Assembly: GCA_964348275.1 (NCBI GenBank)
Contig: CAYGBT010000001.1
Span: forward strand, 62,001 to 126,000
Source of the DNA: CSP1-5 sp964348275
GTDB taxonomy: Bacteria; Methylomirabilota; Methylomirabilia; Methylomirabilales; CSP1-5
Direction of reading: 5' to 3'
Length of the DNA stretch: 64,000 bases
Shown: positions 16,911 through 25,044 of the stretch, piece after piece
Layout of the letters: each line of letters begins with the position of its first letter
Position numbering within the stretch: the first letter of the stretch is position 1
The notes under the pieces: model-generated
Databases searched by the model: none
The model's input: only the letters and a program-made list of their open reading frames with translations
Told to the model about the DNA's origin: nothing
Position numbers and translations under genes: made by a program

Positions 16911-17420
16911 CTATTTCAACTTCTGGGCAACGGCCCGGTCCTTCGCGGTGACTTCCTGTTCGAGAGTGGCTTTGAATTGCCTAAGTTTTTTATTAAGGAG
17001 TCCGTCATAAATACTTAATATTTCAGCAGAAAAAATTGCAGCATTCTTTGCTCCGGCCTTGCCCACTGCCATGGTGGCGACCGGGACCCCGCCAGGCATT
17101 TGAGCGGTGGAAAGGAGGGCATCGATGCCATGCAGCGGGCTTGATTCGATCGGAACTCCGATGACAGGCAGGGTGGTCTCGGCGGCGATAATGCCGGCAA
17201 GGTGAGCTGCACCGCCCGCCCCGGCAATGATCACCTTGAGCCCCCTCTGTTGGGCGGTCCGCGCGTACTCGATCACCTGGGCAGGGGCCCGGTGGCACGA
17301 GATCACCCGCACCTCATGCGGAATGCCAAAATGCTTCAGCGCCTTGGCGGCCTCTTCCATGATGGGAAAGTCCGAGTCGCTTCCCATGATGATGCCGACG
17401 GCAGGTTTTTTTCGTTCCAT
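16911..17420 (-). CDS. purE: N5-carboxyaminoimidazole ribonucleotide mutase
   Basis: 169 residues of class I PurE: GIIMGSDSDFP at the N-terminus, VISCHRAP and AGAGGAAHLAGI. It converts N5-CAIR to CAIR in purine synthesis. PurK is not in the window. I prefer ATG 17420; ATG 17426 two codons earlier is possible, and upstream frame to 17459 is unsupported. The C-terminal tail (KATLEQEVTAKDRAVAQKLK) is a lysine-rich helix. It lies between purD and selD on the same strand. Confidence 0.93.
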   Translation of the reverse strand: MERKKPAVGIIMGSDSDFPIMEEAAKALKHFGIPHEVRVISCHRAPAQVIEYARTAQQRGLKVIIAGAGGAAHLAGIIAAETTLPVIGVPIESSPLHGIDALLSTAQMPGGVPVATMAVGKAGAKNAAIFSAEILSIYDGLLNKKLRQFKATLEQEVTAKDRAVAQKLK

Positions 17421-17459
17421 GTTCATCCCCCATACTGTCACGTAGACACCATAGTACAA

Positions 17460-17521
17460 CGGAACAAGCCTTCTGTGAATTAAGAAGGGTAAGCCCTGAA
17501 CTATGAACTCTGAACCCTGAA
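17460..17521. repeat. Short heptamer-repeat array (one arm)
   Basis: The purE-purD spacer contains consecutive 7-nt units ccctgaa, ctatgaa, ctctgaa, ccctgaa from about 17494 to 17521. It has only one orientation, unlike the two-armed copies elsewhere. Its units match the family at 8.3, 18.9, 22.3, 24.5 and 48.6 kb. Confidence 0.6.
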
Positions 17522-18802
17522 CTATCCCCCGAGGCGGTCAAGAGCCTTCTTGCCGATGTCGTTCCGATAATGAGCCCCCTCCCAGTAAACCTTCTTGACT
17601 CCCTGGTATGCAATGGCAATAGCCTCTCGGATGTCCTTGCCAAGGCCAACAACGTTGAGAACCCGCCCCCCATCGGTGACCACCTTGCCGTTTTTAAGGG
17701 CCGTGCCGGCGTGGAAGACCACCACCCCCGGGACACTGGCGGCCTCATCCAGTCCTGAGATTACCTTTCCCTTCTCGTAGGAGCCCGGGTAGCCGCCAGA
17801 GGCCATCACCACACAGACCGACGGCTCAGACTGCCATTCAATATCGATTTCGTGTAGACGCTCCGCAATCACTGCCTCCAAAACCGGGATCAGGTCGGAA
17901 GCCATGCGGGCCACGAGGGGCTGCGCCTCCGGATCACCAAAACGGGCATTGAACTCCAAAACCTTAGGATCTCCATCCTTGATCATCAGGCCGGCGTAAA
18001 GGACGCCTTTGTACGGGTGGCCTTCTGCCGCCATTCCCTGCACGGCGGGAATCATGACGCGTTCCATGATCTTTTCGTGCACTTCGTCGGTCACCACAGG
18101 GGCAGGAGAGTACGCTCCCATTCCGCCGGTATTGGGTCCCTGGTCGTTGTCAAAGATCGGTTTGTGATCCTGCGAGGAGGCCATAGGGAGGACCGTCTTG
18201 CCATCAGTGAAGGCCAAGAAGGAGGCCTCCTCACCCGTGAGGCACTCCTCAACGACCACCTGCTTTCCCGCCTCGCCAAAGACCCGCTCCTCCATGATGG
18301 TAGTGACGGCCTGATGAGCCGCCTCGAGGGTCTGGCAGACAATAACCCCCTTGCCAGCAGCCAGCCCATCGGCTTTGACTACGATGGGCGCCCCGACCTT
18401 CTCGAGGTACGTCCTGGCCTGGCGGGGGTCATCGAAGACCTCATAGGTGGCGGTGGGAATGTGATATTTCCGCATGAGGTTTTTGGCAAAGATCTTACTC
18501 CCTTCGATCATGGCGGCTTCTCGTTGAGCCCCAAAGATTTTCAAGCCCCGCGCCTCGAATTCATTGACAATCCCGAGGGTCAAGGGGACTTCCGGGCCCA
18601 CAAGGGTGAGGTCGATCCTCTCGTGAAGCGCAAAATCGACTAGGCTACTGATCTCGGTGGCTCCGATATTAATGCAGGTTGCGATCTGGGCCATCCCGGC
18701 GTTGCCGGGGGCAGCATATAAAAGGGGCTTCTGGGGACTCTGGGCGAGCTTCCAGAGTAGGGAATGTTCTCTTCCCCCCTGTCCGACCATCAAGATTTTC
18801 AT
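17522..18802 (-). CDS. purD: Phosphoribosylamine-glycine ligase
   Basis: 426 residues, full length: MVGQGGREHSLLWKL start, SKIFAKNLMRKYHIPTA, VKADGLAAGKGV (ATP grasp), DHKPIFDNDQGPNTGG and FNARFGDPEAQ. It makes GAR from phosphoribosylamine and glycine. I chose ATG 18802 for the GGGGAGG site 6 nt upstream; the frame to 18829 is rejected. It is part of a purN-purH-purD-purE-selD run, with heptamer repeats in the spacers. Confidence 0.95.
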   Translation of the reverse strand: MKILMVGQGGREHSLLWKLAQSPQKPLLYAAPGNAGMAQIATCINIGATEISSLVDFALHERIDLTLVGPEVPLTLGIVNEFEARGLKIFGAQREAAMIEGSKIFAKNLMRKYHIPTATYEVFDDPRQARTYLEKVGAPIVVKADGLAAGKGVIVCQTLEAAHQAVTTIMEERVFGEAGKQVVVEECLTGEEASFLAFTDGKTVLPMASSQDHKPIFDNDQGPNTGGMGAYSPAPVVTDEVHEKIMERVMIPAVQGMAAEGHPYKGVLYAGLMIKDGDPKVLEFNARFGDPEAQPLVARMASDLIPVLEAVIAERLHEIDIEWQSEPSVCVVMASGGYPGSYEKGKVISGLDEAASVPGVVVFHAGTALKNGKVVTDGGRVLNVVGLGKDIREAIAIAYQGVKKVYWEGAHYRNDIGKKALDRLGG

Positions 18803-18825
18803 GATTAACCTCCCCTTCGCTTCGT

Positions 18826-18977
18826 TCACGGTTCACAGTTTACTGTTCACAGTAAAATCGACTCTCTTTCTGTGAACTCTCCGCTGTAAACCGCGAAGTT
18901 TCCGTGAACCATAAGACGCTAAACGTCAAATCTGAGGCTTCAGCCGTGAACCCTGAACCGTGAACTGTGAACCATTA
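18826..18977. repeat. Facing heptamer-repeat arrays between purH and purD
   Basis: The left arm has units ggttcac, agtttac and tgttcac; the right arm, near 18947-18973, has ccgtgaa, ccctgaa, ccgtgaa and ctgtgaa. The middle 70-80 nt holds more degenerate copies. The two arms are complementary and could form a long hairpin inside the purine operon transcript. Confidence 0.68.
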
Positions 18978-18978
18978 T

Positions 18979-20568
18979 TTAGTGGCGGAAGTGGCGAATT
19001 CCGGTAAAGACCATGGCCATGTCGTGCTCATCAGCCGCTTGGATGGCCTCGGCATCGCGTACTGAACCCCCTGGTTGAATGATGGCAGTGGCACCCGCCT
19101 GGGCAACCACATCGATTCCGTCCCGAAAAGGAAAGAAGGCATCAGAGGCGACCACGGTGCCTTTGAGTGACGACTGGGCCTTCATAATGGCTAACCGGCA
19201 GGAATCCACCCGGCTCATCTGCCCGGCTCCGATTCCCACGGTACCAGTGGCAGTGGTGAAGACCACGGCGTTCGATTTGACATGCTTTGCGACCTTCCAG
19301 GCGAAGGCGAGTGCCTCCCACTCCACGGGAGTCGGCTCCCGCTTGGTCACCACCGTCAGGGAGCCTTTATTCAGATCGGTGCGGTCCCGTTCTTGAAGGA
19401 GCAGGCCGCCGGAGATTCGTCGCATGTCCCAGGGGTCCGGGGGAAGTTGCCACTCCTCCGGCGAGATCTGTATGGTCCTGAGGTTTGTTCGAGGCCGCAA
19501 GACTTCCTTGGCCTCCTCAGCGTAACCCGGGGCGATGACCGCTTCCACAAAGGTGGAGGCGATTTCTTTCGCGGTCGCTTCATCCACAATCCGGTTCAGT
19601 CCCACGACGCCGCCGTAAGCCGAGATCGGGTCCGTGCTGCGGGCTTGCCGGTACGCCTCCACCATCGGTTCCCCGACGGCGACTCCGCACGGATTGTTGT
19701 GCTTAATGATGCAGGCCGCAGCATCGGCGAATTCGAGGATCAAGTGTAAGGCAGCATCCAGGTCCAAAAGATTGCTGAATGAGAGGTCTTTACCCTGCAA
19801 TTGCTGTGCGTTGGCCAGGCAGGGTCCCTGAGTTTTCGGCTCTCGGTAGAGCACGCCCTCCTGGTGCGGGTTCTCGCCGTAGCGCAGTGGCTGGACTTTC
19901 TCCAGTCCCAAGGCAAGAAAAGATGGGAAGGGTTGAGGCCACACCACTTCGAGAGAGGCTTCGCGAGAGCTCACCGCGCTCAGGAAGGTCGCAATGGCTC
20001 CTTCGTAGCGGGTGGTGAGCTGGAACGCCTCTTGCGCCAGGCGAAGACGAGTTTGCAGAGTGATTCCGCCGTGTTGGCGAATCTCCTGAAGGATCTCAGG
20101 GTACTGCTCAGGGCGCGTGAGGATTGCCACACCTTCGAAGTTCTTGGCTGCGGACCGGATCAAAGCCGGTCCCCCGATGTCAATCTGCTCGATCGCCTCA
20201 GCGAGGTCCACAGACTCTGCTGCGATCGTGTCCTCAAAAGGGTAGAGGTTGACAGCAACGAGATCGATCGGAGTAATGTGTTGCTGCTTGAGCTGCTCCT
20301 GATGCTCTCGGTCGGTTCGGCTTGCAAGAATGGCCCCGTGAATGGCCGGATGGAGGGTTTTCACGCGGTCTCCGAGCATTTCTGGAAATCCGGTTACCTC
20401 TGCCACCTGGGTGACGGTGACTCCCGCGCCTCGGAGATGCTCGGCTGTCTTCCCAGTCGAGATCAGCTCGACGCCGAACTCGACTAATCCTTTGCCGAAC
20501 TCGACGAGTCCCGTCTTGTCCGAGACACTCAGGAGAGCCCGATGGATACGGCTGAGTCCCCTCTCCAT
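18979..20568 (-). CDS. purH: Bifunctional AICAR transformylase / IMP cyclohydrolase
   Basis: 529 residues, full length. The N-terminal MGS-like cyclohydrolase domain (ALLSVSDKTGLVEFGKGL, LISTGKTAEHLR, GDRVKTLHPAIHG) is followed by the transformylase domain (LRYGENPHQEGVLY, IIKHNNPCG, DAFFPFRDGID). These catalyse the last two steps of IMP synthesis. The gene lies 62 nt downstream of purN and 176 nt upstream of purD. Confidence 0.96.
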   Translation of the reverse strand: MERGLSRIHRALLSVSDKTGLVEFGKGLVEFGVELISTGKTAEHLRGAGVTVTQVAEVTGFPEMLGDRVKTLHPAIHGAILASRTDREHQEQLKQQHITPIDLVAVNLYPFEDTIAAESVDLAEAIEQIDIGGPALIRSAAKNFEGVAILTRPEQYPEILQEIRQHGGITLQTRLRLAQEAFQLTTRYEGAIATFLSAVSSREASLEVVWPQPFPSFLALGLEKVQPLRYGENPHQEGVLYREPKTQGPCLANAQQLQGKDLSFSNLLDLDAALHLILEFADAAACIIKHNNPCGVAVGEPMVEAYRQARSTDPISAYGGVVGLNRIVDEATAKEIASTFVEAVIAPGYAEEAKEVLRPRTNLRTIQISPEEWQLPPDPWDMRRISGGLLLQERDRTDLNKGSLTVVTKREPTPVEWEALAFAWKVAKHVKSNAVVFTTATGTVGIGAGQMSRVDSCRLAIMKAQSSLKGTVVASDAFFPFRDGIDVVAQAGATAIIQPGGSVRDAEAIQAADEHDMAMVFTGIRHFRH

Positions 20569-20630
20569 CTTCTGCCTGTCACCTACCGGTCCCGTTGGCC
20601 TTCGTTATCCCGGTCGCGTCAGTCAGGCCT

Positions 20631-21299
20631 CTAGGGATGGATGTATCCCCATCCCTCTCTGACGGCTCGCTCGGCCTCACTCCCTTGACAGAACACTTGG
20701 CGTCCTTCGACACGAAGTCGCCCTTCGGCAAAGAGCTGGATGGCCCGGGGATAGATTTGATGTTCGAACTTCAGAATGCGGCCGGAGAGCGTGTCATCGG
20801 TATCGTTATCAAACACGGGGACCACCGCCTGGATAATAATGGGTCCGCTGTCGACGCCCTCATCGGCAAAGTGGACGGTGCAGCCGGAGAATTTCACACC
20901 GTGGTGAAGGGCCTTGCCTTGAACGTGAAGTCCAGGGAAGGAGGGGAGAAGGGCTGGGTGAATGTTCATGATCCGATGCCGAAACTGTTGGATGAAGTCA
21001 GGAGTTAGGATTCGCATATAACCGGCCAGGCAAACGAGTTCTACGTTATGCTCCGTCAGGACCGATATCACGGCCTCATCGAAGGCCTCCCGGGTTGCGT
21101 AGGCTGTGGGATCAACGAAAACTGGTGAGATGTTGTGACGACGGGCCCGCTCGAGAGCAAAGGCATCTACAACGTCACTGACCACGACGACCACGCCCGC
21201 GTCGAGCTTTCCCGCCTCGCTTGCATCAATGATTGCTTGAAGGTTCGAGCCCCGACCCGATACGAGAACGCCGATCCGCAGCTTATTCGCTCTCGCCAT
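20631..21299 (-). CDS. purN: Phosphoribosylglycinamide formyltransferase
   Basis: 222 residues from ATG 21299, which follows a GGAGGAAA site; the longer frame to 21443 reads proline/serine-rich upstream sequence and is rejected. Motifs: LVSGRGSNLQAIIDA, catalytic NIHPALLPSFPG, HFADEGVDSGPIIIQ. It is the folate-dependent GAR transformylase and the first gene of the purine run. Confidence 0.95.
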   Translation of the reverse strand: MARANKLRIGVLVSGRGSNLQAIIDASEAGKLDAGVVVVVSDVVDAFALERARRHNISPVFVDPTAYATREAFDEAVISVLTEHNVELVCLAGYMRILTPDFIQQFRHRIMNIHPALLPSFPGLHVQGKALHHGVKFSGCTVHFADEGVDSGPIIIQAVVPVFDNDTDDTLSGRILKFEHQIYPRAIQLFAEGRLRVEGRQVFCQGSEAERAVREGWGYIHP

Positions 21300-21839
21300 G
21301 CTATTTCCTCCGCTTGAATTTACCAGAGGCACTCTAACTCGGGCAAGGATTTTCCCGTCACCTGACCCTCGGGAGGAGGGTGCAGAGGGTGAAGATCGGA
21401 GGACGGTTACGCATCCGGACGGCCCGCCAGGCTCAAGAAACAACGTGTGCTGGCTAAAAAACTGGAGCCCTGTGTCGCCGCGAGGTCAGAATACGCGTTG
21501 AACGGCGTAGGGAATCGCGTTGCCATCGTTTTGCTGGATGAGGAACCCCGCAACGATCCGATATTCTTTCATGTGTTTTATGAGACGTATAGAGAAAGCC
21601 TCTTAAAATCTTGCCAGAGTTTATCTTCAACATTAGTACTCCGATGGTAGATTGGCATCAGGCTGAGGTCCTTACAGAAGCTCACCGCATGGGGAAGGCG
21701 AGACTGAGTGTATGGAGAGAGGAAGGGGGTTGTCAATGCTGAAATGAGGGGATAAAAATGCTTGACAATTTATAAGGAGGGTGATAAAAGACGATTAAAT
21801 TGATAGACAAAGTCGAGATATTCAAAAGGTGTTGCGACA
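21300..21839. other. 540-nt divergent intergenic region (purN / Rrf2 gene)
   Basis: No gene is supported here; the short frames have no family features. It must contain the purine-operon promoter on the minus strand and the Rrf2-gene promoter on the plus strand. I see no known riboswitch. Near the right end TTGTCAA (21731) and TTGACAA (21763) lie about 30 nt apart as near-inverted copies. Confidence 0.5.
21763..21790 (+). promoter_or_regulatory. Candidate promoter of the sulfur island regulator
   Basis: TTGACA (21763-21768), a 16-nt spacer, then TAAAAG (21785-21790), about 50 nt before the Rrf2 gene start. The AT-rich stretch between promoter and gene (including ttaaattgatagacaaag) would be the natural place for an autoregulatory Rrf2 site, but I cannot identify one. 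Confidence 0.45.
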
Positions 21840-22289
21840 ATGAGGATTTCGACAAAAGGCGATTATGCGACGAGGGCCATTCAAGAACTGTCAATGCACT
21901 ACAACCGCGGTCCGCTCCGAATCGAGCAAATCGCCGAGCGTCAGGATATCCCAGTCCGGTATCTGGAACAACTGCTTCTGATCCTAAAGCGGGCGGGTTA
22001 CCTCGAGAGTAAGCGGGGCGTCAAGGGGGGGTATATGCTTGCCAAACCTCCTTACCAGATCACACTCGGAGAGATCATCCGGCTAATGGAGGGTCCTCCC
22101 GCCCCGATCTTCTGCGTCGACCACTCAAGCAACGAAAAGTGCCCTGTGGAAAGGGCATGCGGGTTTCAAAGTATTTGGGTGGAAATCAGGGACACGGTTG
22201 CGCACATCCTGGATAACGTGACCTTCGACGAAATCTGTCGTCGCTCGCAACTGAAGATCGAACCCAGGAGTGTGAGTTACCACATCTAA
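21840..22289 (+). CDS. Rrf2 family transcriptional regulator with a possible FeS site
   Basis: 149 residues with the Rrf2 winged helix: MRISTKGDYATRAI start, IEQIAERQDIPVRYLEQLL recognition region and the wing SKRGVKGGYMLAKP. Unlike the cysteine regulator CymR, it carries three cysteines (C92, C101, C107; CX8CX5C), close to the spacing used by IscR and NsrR for an iron-sulfur cluster. Its place at the head of a 16-kb sulfur-assimilation island suggests it controls those genes, perhaps sensing Fe-S or sulfur status. That role is inferred. Confidence 0.87.
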   Translation: MRISTKGDYATRAIQELSMHYNRGPLRIEQIAERQDIPVRYLEQLLLILKRAGYLESKRGVKGGYMLAKPPYQITLGEIIRLMEGPPAPIFCVDHSSNEKCPVERACGFQSIWVEIRDTVAHILDNVTFDEICRRSQLKIEPRSVSYHI

Positions 22290-22309
22290 GGTCGGTGGCC
22301 GCTGGCCAA

Positions 22310-22400
22310 CGACCTTGTTCACAGTTGACGGTTCACTGTTGACGGTAAGACCTGGGCTTGCAATATGTCTGTGAGCTGTGAACGGTGAACCGTGAACGTT
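22310..22400. repeat. Facing heptamer-repeat arrays before cysK
   Basis: Left arm about 22317-22345 (gttcaca, gttgacg, gttcact, gttgacg), right arm about 22371-22398 (gctgtgaa, cggtgaa, ccgtgaa, cg). Arms are complementary across a loop of about 25 nt. The array lies between the Rrf2 gene and cysK, where it could attenuate or insulate transcription. Confidence 0.68.
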
Positions 22401-22415
22401 TACTAGGGTGAACGA

Positions 22416-23345
22416 ATGATGGAAGCACGGATTCCACGCCTGGCAAGAAACGCGCTGGATCTCATTGGGAACACCCCCATGGTGGAGCTTCCCAAGATCT
22501 CTCCCCGGAATGGGGCAACTATCTTGGCGAAGATGGAATCGCTGAATCCGGCCGGCAGCGTCAAGGATCGCATTGCCTGGGCTATGGTTGATGAAGCGGA
22601 ACAGCAGGGAAGGCTCGGCCCCGGAGCAACCATCGTGGAACCCACTTCCGGAAATACAGGGATCGGCCTGGCTATGGTCGCGGCGGTGAAGGGATACCGA
22701 CTGATCCTGACGATGCCCGACGACATGAGCCTGGAGCGTCGAACGCTCCTTCAGCGGTTCGGAGCAGAGGTAATCCTGACGCCGGCCATCGAGGGGATGA
22801 CGGGTGCCGTCTTCGCGGCCGAGGAGCTCTGCCGCGAAAATCCTCACTATTTCATGCCCCAACAGTTTATCAACCCAGCGAATCCTGAGATCCACCGGCA
22901 GACGACCGCCCGGGAGATCTTAGAGGTGACACAAGGCCGGATTGATGCCTTCGTGGTCGGGGTGGGAACGGGCGGAACCATCACGGGGGTCGGGGAAATC
23001 TTGAAAGCCAAGATCCCGGGTGTCAAGGTGATCGGGGTTGAACCAGCCAAGTCGCCGGTCCTCCAGGGCGGAAAGGCCCGCCCCCACGGTATCCAGGGGA
23101 TTGGAGCCAGTTTTGTCCCCGGGGTCCTGAACATGGAAGTCCTCGATCGAATCATCGGGGTGAGCGACGAGGACGCTTTCAAGATAACGGCCCGTCTGAC
23201 CCGGGAAGAAGGACTCTTGGTCGGTGTCTCGGCCGGGGCCAATGTCTTCGCCGCGCTAAAGGTGGCCGGCGAACTTGAAAAGGGAATGGTCGTTGTGACG
23301 GTCCTGCCGGATACAGGGGAACGGTACCTCAGCGTGCCATACTAA
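22416..23345 (+). CDS. cysK: Cysteine synthase A (O-acetylserine sulfhydrylase)
   Basis: 309 residues, fold type II PLP enzyme. PLP lysine is in NPAGSVKDRIA, the substrate loop is PTSGNTGIGLAMV, the phosphate-binding loop is GVGTGGTITG, and the C-terminus has VSAGANVFAAL and LPDTGERYLS. It joins sulfide to O-acetylserine to give cysteine. It lacks the CysM-type GLRSLDEGF segment seen in the second paralogue at 25.0 kb, so the two probably use different acceptors. Two ATGs are adjacent at 22416 and 22419. Confidence 0.92.
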   Translation: MMEARIPRLARNALDLIGNTPMVELPKISPRNGATILAKMESLNPAGSVKDRIAWAMVDEAEQQGRLGPGATIVEPTSGNTGIGLAMVAAVKGYRLILTMPDDMSLERRTLLQRFGAEVILTPAIEGMTGAVFAAEELCRENPHYFMPQQFINPANPEIHRQTTAREILEVTQGRIDAFVVGVGTGGTITGVGEILKAKIPGVKVIGVEPAKSPVLQGGKARPHGIQGIGASFVPGVLNMEVLDRIIGVSDEDAFKITARLTREEGLLVGVSAGANVFAALKVAGELEKGMVVVTVLPDTGERYLSVPY

Positions 23346-23372
23346 ATTTTCGTAGTGGAAAGGAGTTTGTTG

Positions 23373-24464
23373 ATGGGAGTCAAGGTTTACATCCCGACGC
23401 CGTTTCGAGGCCTGACCCACAACCAGGCCACCGTAGAGGTCGAGGGGAAGAGCATTGTGGATCTTGTTGAGATCCTCGAAGCCGAGTATCCCGGGATCCG
23501 GGAGCGCATTTTTGATGAGCAAGGAGAGATCCATCGCCATGTCAATGTCTATGTGAATGATACTGCCGTGGAGAACCTCGGGGGGAAAGATACGGCGTTG
23601 GTGGACGGGGACGAAGTGGCCTTAATTCCGGCCATCGCCGGAGGAGCGATTCCGTTTACCGAGGAACAGATCAAGCGGTACAGTCGCCACATCATCCTCC
23701 CTGAGATCGGCGGCAAAGGGCAGCGGAAGCTCCTGAACAGTAGCGCCCTGTTAGTCGGGGCCGGTGGGCTGGGCTGTCCTGCTGCCCTCTATTTGGCTGC
23801 CGCGGGAGTTGGGCGGCTCGGGGTTGTCGATTTTGATCAAGTGGATCTCAGCAACCTCCAGCGGCAGGTCCTTCACCATACTCACGACGTAGGTCGACCA
23901 AAGGTCCTGTCAGCGGTGGACACCATTGGGGATATCAATCCAGATGTAAAAGTCGAGCCCTATCAGGTCCAACTTTCCTCGGAGAATGTCAAGGAGATCA
24001 TAGCTGACTACGACGTTATCGTGAATGGCTGTGACAACTTTCCCACCCGCTATTTGTTGAATGATGCCGCTTACCTCCTGAAGAAGCCGCTGGTGGATGG
24101 AAGCATCTTCCGCTTCGAGGGGCAGGTGACGGTTTTTTCGCCCGGCAAGGGGTGTTACCGCTGCCTCTATCCTGCTCCACCCCCACCCGGCCTCGTTCCG
24201 AGCTGTGCGGAGGCGGGAGTCTTAGGAGTTCTCTGCGGGATCATCGGAAGCCTCCAGGCCCTGGAGGCGATTAAGCTCATCCTCAGTACGGGGGACCCCC
24301 TGGTGAACCGCCTGCTTTTTTTTGATGCGCTGACATTAGAGTTTCGTCAGGTCAAGATTCGGCGAGACCCTGAATGTCCGGTGTGTGGCGATCAGCCGAC
24401 GATCACGGAGCTGATCGACTACCACGAATTCTGCGGCGTTCCTCACACGCAACCGGTCAGCTAA
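23373..24464 (+). CDS. MoaD-like sulfur carrier fused to MoeB/ThiF-type E1 enzyme
   Basis: 363 residues from ATG 23373 (AAAGGAG site at 23358-23364). Residues 1-91 are a beta-grasp MoaD/ThiS-like carrier ending AIAGG (G90-G91). Instead of stopping, the chain continues into an E1-like adenylyltransferase (residues about 95-345): RYSRHIILPEIGGKGQ, nucleotide loop GAGGLGCPAA, SNLQRQVLH, and the zinc cysteines CYRC and CPVC. It has no rhodanese domain. E1 enzymes adenylate the C-terminal glycine of a carrier; a fused carrier has no free GG, so it may be cut (a JAMM protease gene lies 1.6 kb downstream) or act only as a docking domain for the separate carriers. Confidence 0.9.
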   Translation: MGVKVYIPTPFRGLTHNQATVEVEGKSIVDLVEILEAEYPGIRERIFDEQGEIHRHVNVYVNDTAVENLGGKDTALVDGDEVALIPAIAGGAIPFTEEQIKRYSRHIILPEIGGKGQRKLLNSSALLVGAGGLGCPAALYLAAAGVGRLGVVDFDQVDLSNLQRQVLHHTHDVGRPKVLSAVDTIGDINPDVKVEPYQVQLSSENVKEIIADYDVIVNGCDNFPTRYLLNDAAYLLKKPLVDGSIFRFEGQVTVFSPGKGCYRCLYPAPPPPGLVPSCAEAGVLGVLCGIIGSLQALEAIKLILSTGDPLVNRLLFFDALTLEFRQVKIRRDPECPVCGDQPTITELIDYHEFCGVPHTQPVS

Positions 24465-24469
24465 CGAGG

Positions 24470-24554
24470 GTTCACAGTTCATGGTTCACGGTTCACGGAT
24501 AGAGAAAGACAAAGGCCGGGGTTGACCGTGAACTGTGAACGGTGAACCGTGAAC
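24470..24554. repeat. Best-preserved heptamer inverted repeat
   Basis: Left arm 24470-24498 contains four GTTCAYR units; right arm 24526-24554 contains four CNGTGAA units. The two 29-nt arms are complementary except at about four positions, separated by a 27-nt loop. The hairpin sits between the E1 fusion gene and the carrier gene. Confidence 0.75.
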
Positions 24555-24565
24555 GGGATTAGGCC

Positions 24566-24721
24566 ATGAGACTTGGGATTTTGCTTTCGACGTCACCGGA
24601 ACACCACAATTCGACCACCGCTCTCCGGGTTGGCCGTGCAGCCTTAGAGCGGGGGATGATTCGGTACCTCGTTGACTTTGTTGACTTTTGTGAGGAATTT
24701 CGTGTGCAGGAGCCGTGTTGA
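24566..24721 (+). pseudogene. DsrE-like N-terminal remnant
   Basis: A 51-codon ORF. It begins MRLGILLSTSPEHHNSTTA and continues ALRVGRAALERG, matching the first beta-alpha unit of DsrE/DsrF-type sulfur-handling proteins. The rest of the fold is absent: the frame runs into unrelated sequence with two similar gttgactt steps and stops. It is best read as a deleted copy, although a short functional peptide cannot be excluded. The location inside the sulfur island fits the family. Confidence 0.5.
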
Positions 24722-24756
24722 GGGTTAGAGGCAGATTTCGAGGGACAGGGAGGAAG

Positions 24757-25044
24757 ATGAGCGTTCAGGTGCAAGTTCCGCAGATCTTCCGAAAGCACAC
24801 CGGCGGGGCAAAGACGGTGATCGCGGAGGGACGAACGGTCCAGGAGGTGCTGGACAGCCTGGACCGAACGTATCCAGGCTTCCGGGAGCGGTTGCTGGAC
24901 GGCAAAGGACTTCATCGGTTTGTGAATATCTATCGTAACGAGGAAGACATTCGGTATCTCGAATACTTGGATACGAAAGTGCGGGAAGGCGACGTCATCT
25001 CCATTTTTCCCGCTGTCGCAGGGGGAGGCCGCCTTGATAGCTAA
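24757..25044 (+). CDS. CysO/MoaD-like sulfur carrier protein with masked GG
   Basis: 95 residues from ATG 24757 (AGGGAGG site). This is a ubiquitin-like beta-grasp carrier: RTVQEVLDSLDRTYPGF, FVNIYRNEEDIRYL, GDVISIFPAVAGG. In mycobacterial CysO the chain ends at GG, but here five more residues follow (GRLDS after G90). Its stop overlaps the start of the CysM gene, the same pairing as CysO-CysM in actinobacteria, where thiocarboxylated CysO donates sulfur to O-phosphoserine. The tail would have to be removed before activation. Confidence 0.88.
   Translation: MSVQVQVPQIFRKHTGGAKTVIAEGRTVQEVLDSLDRTYPGFRERLLDGKGLHRFVNIYRNEEDIRYLEYLDTKVREGDVISIFPAVAGGGRLDS

Noticed and set aside
22310..22400. Heptamer arrays as a CRISPR
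   Set aside because: Units are 7 nt with no spacers, arranged as facing arms, and no cas genes are present.
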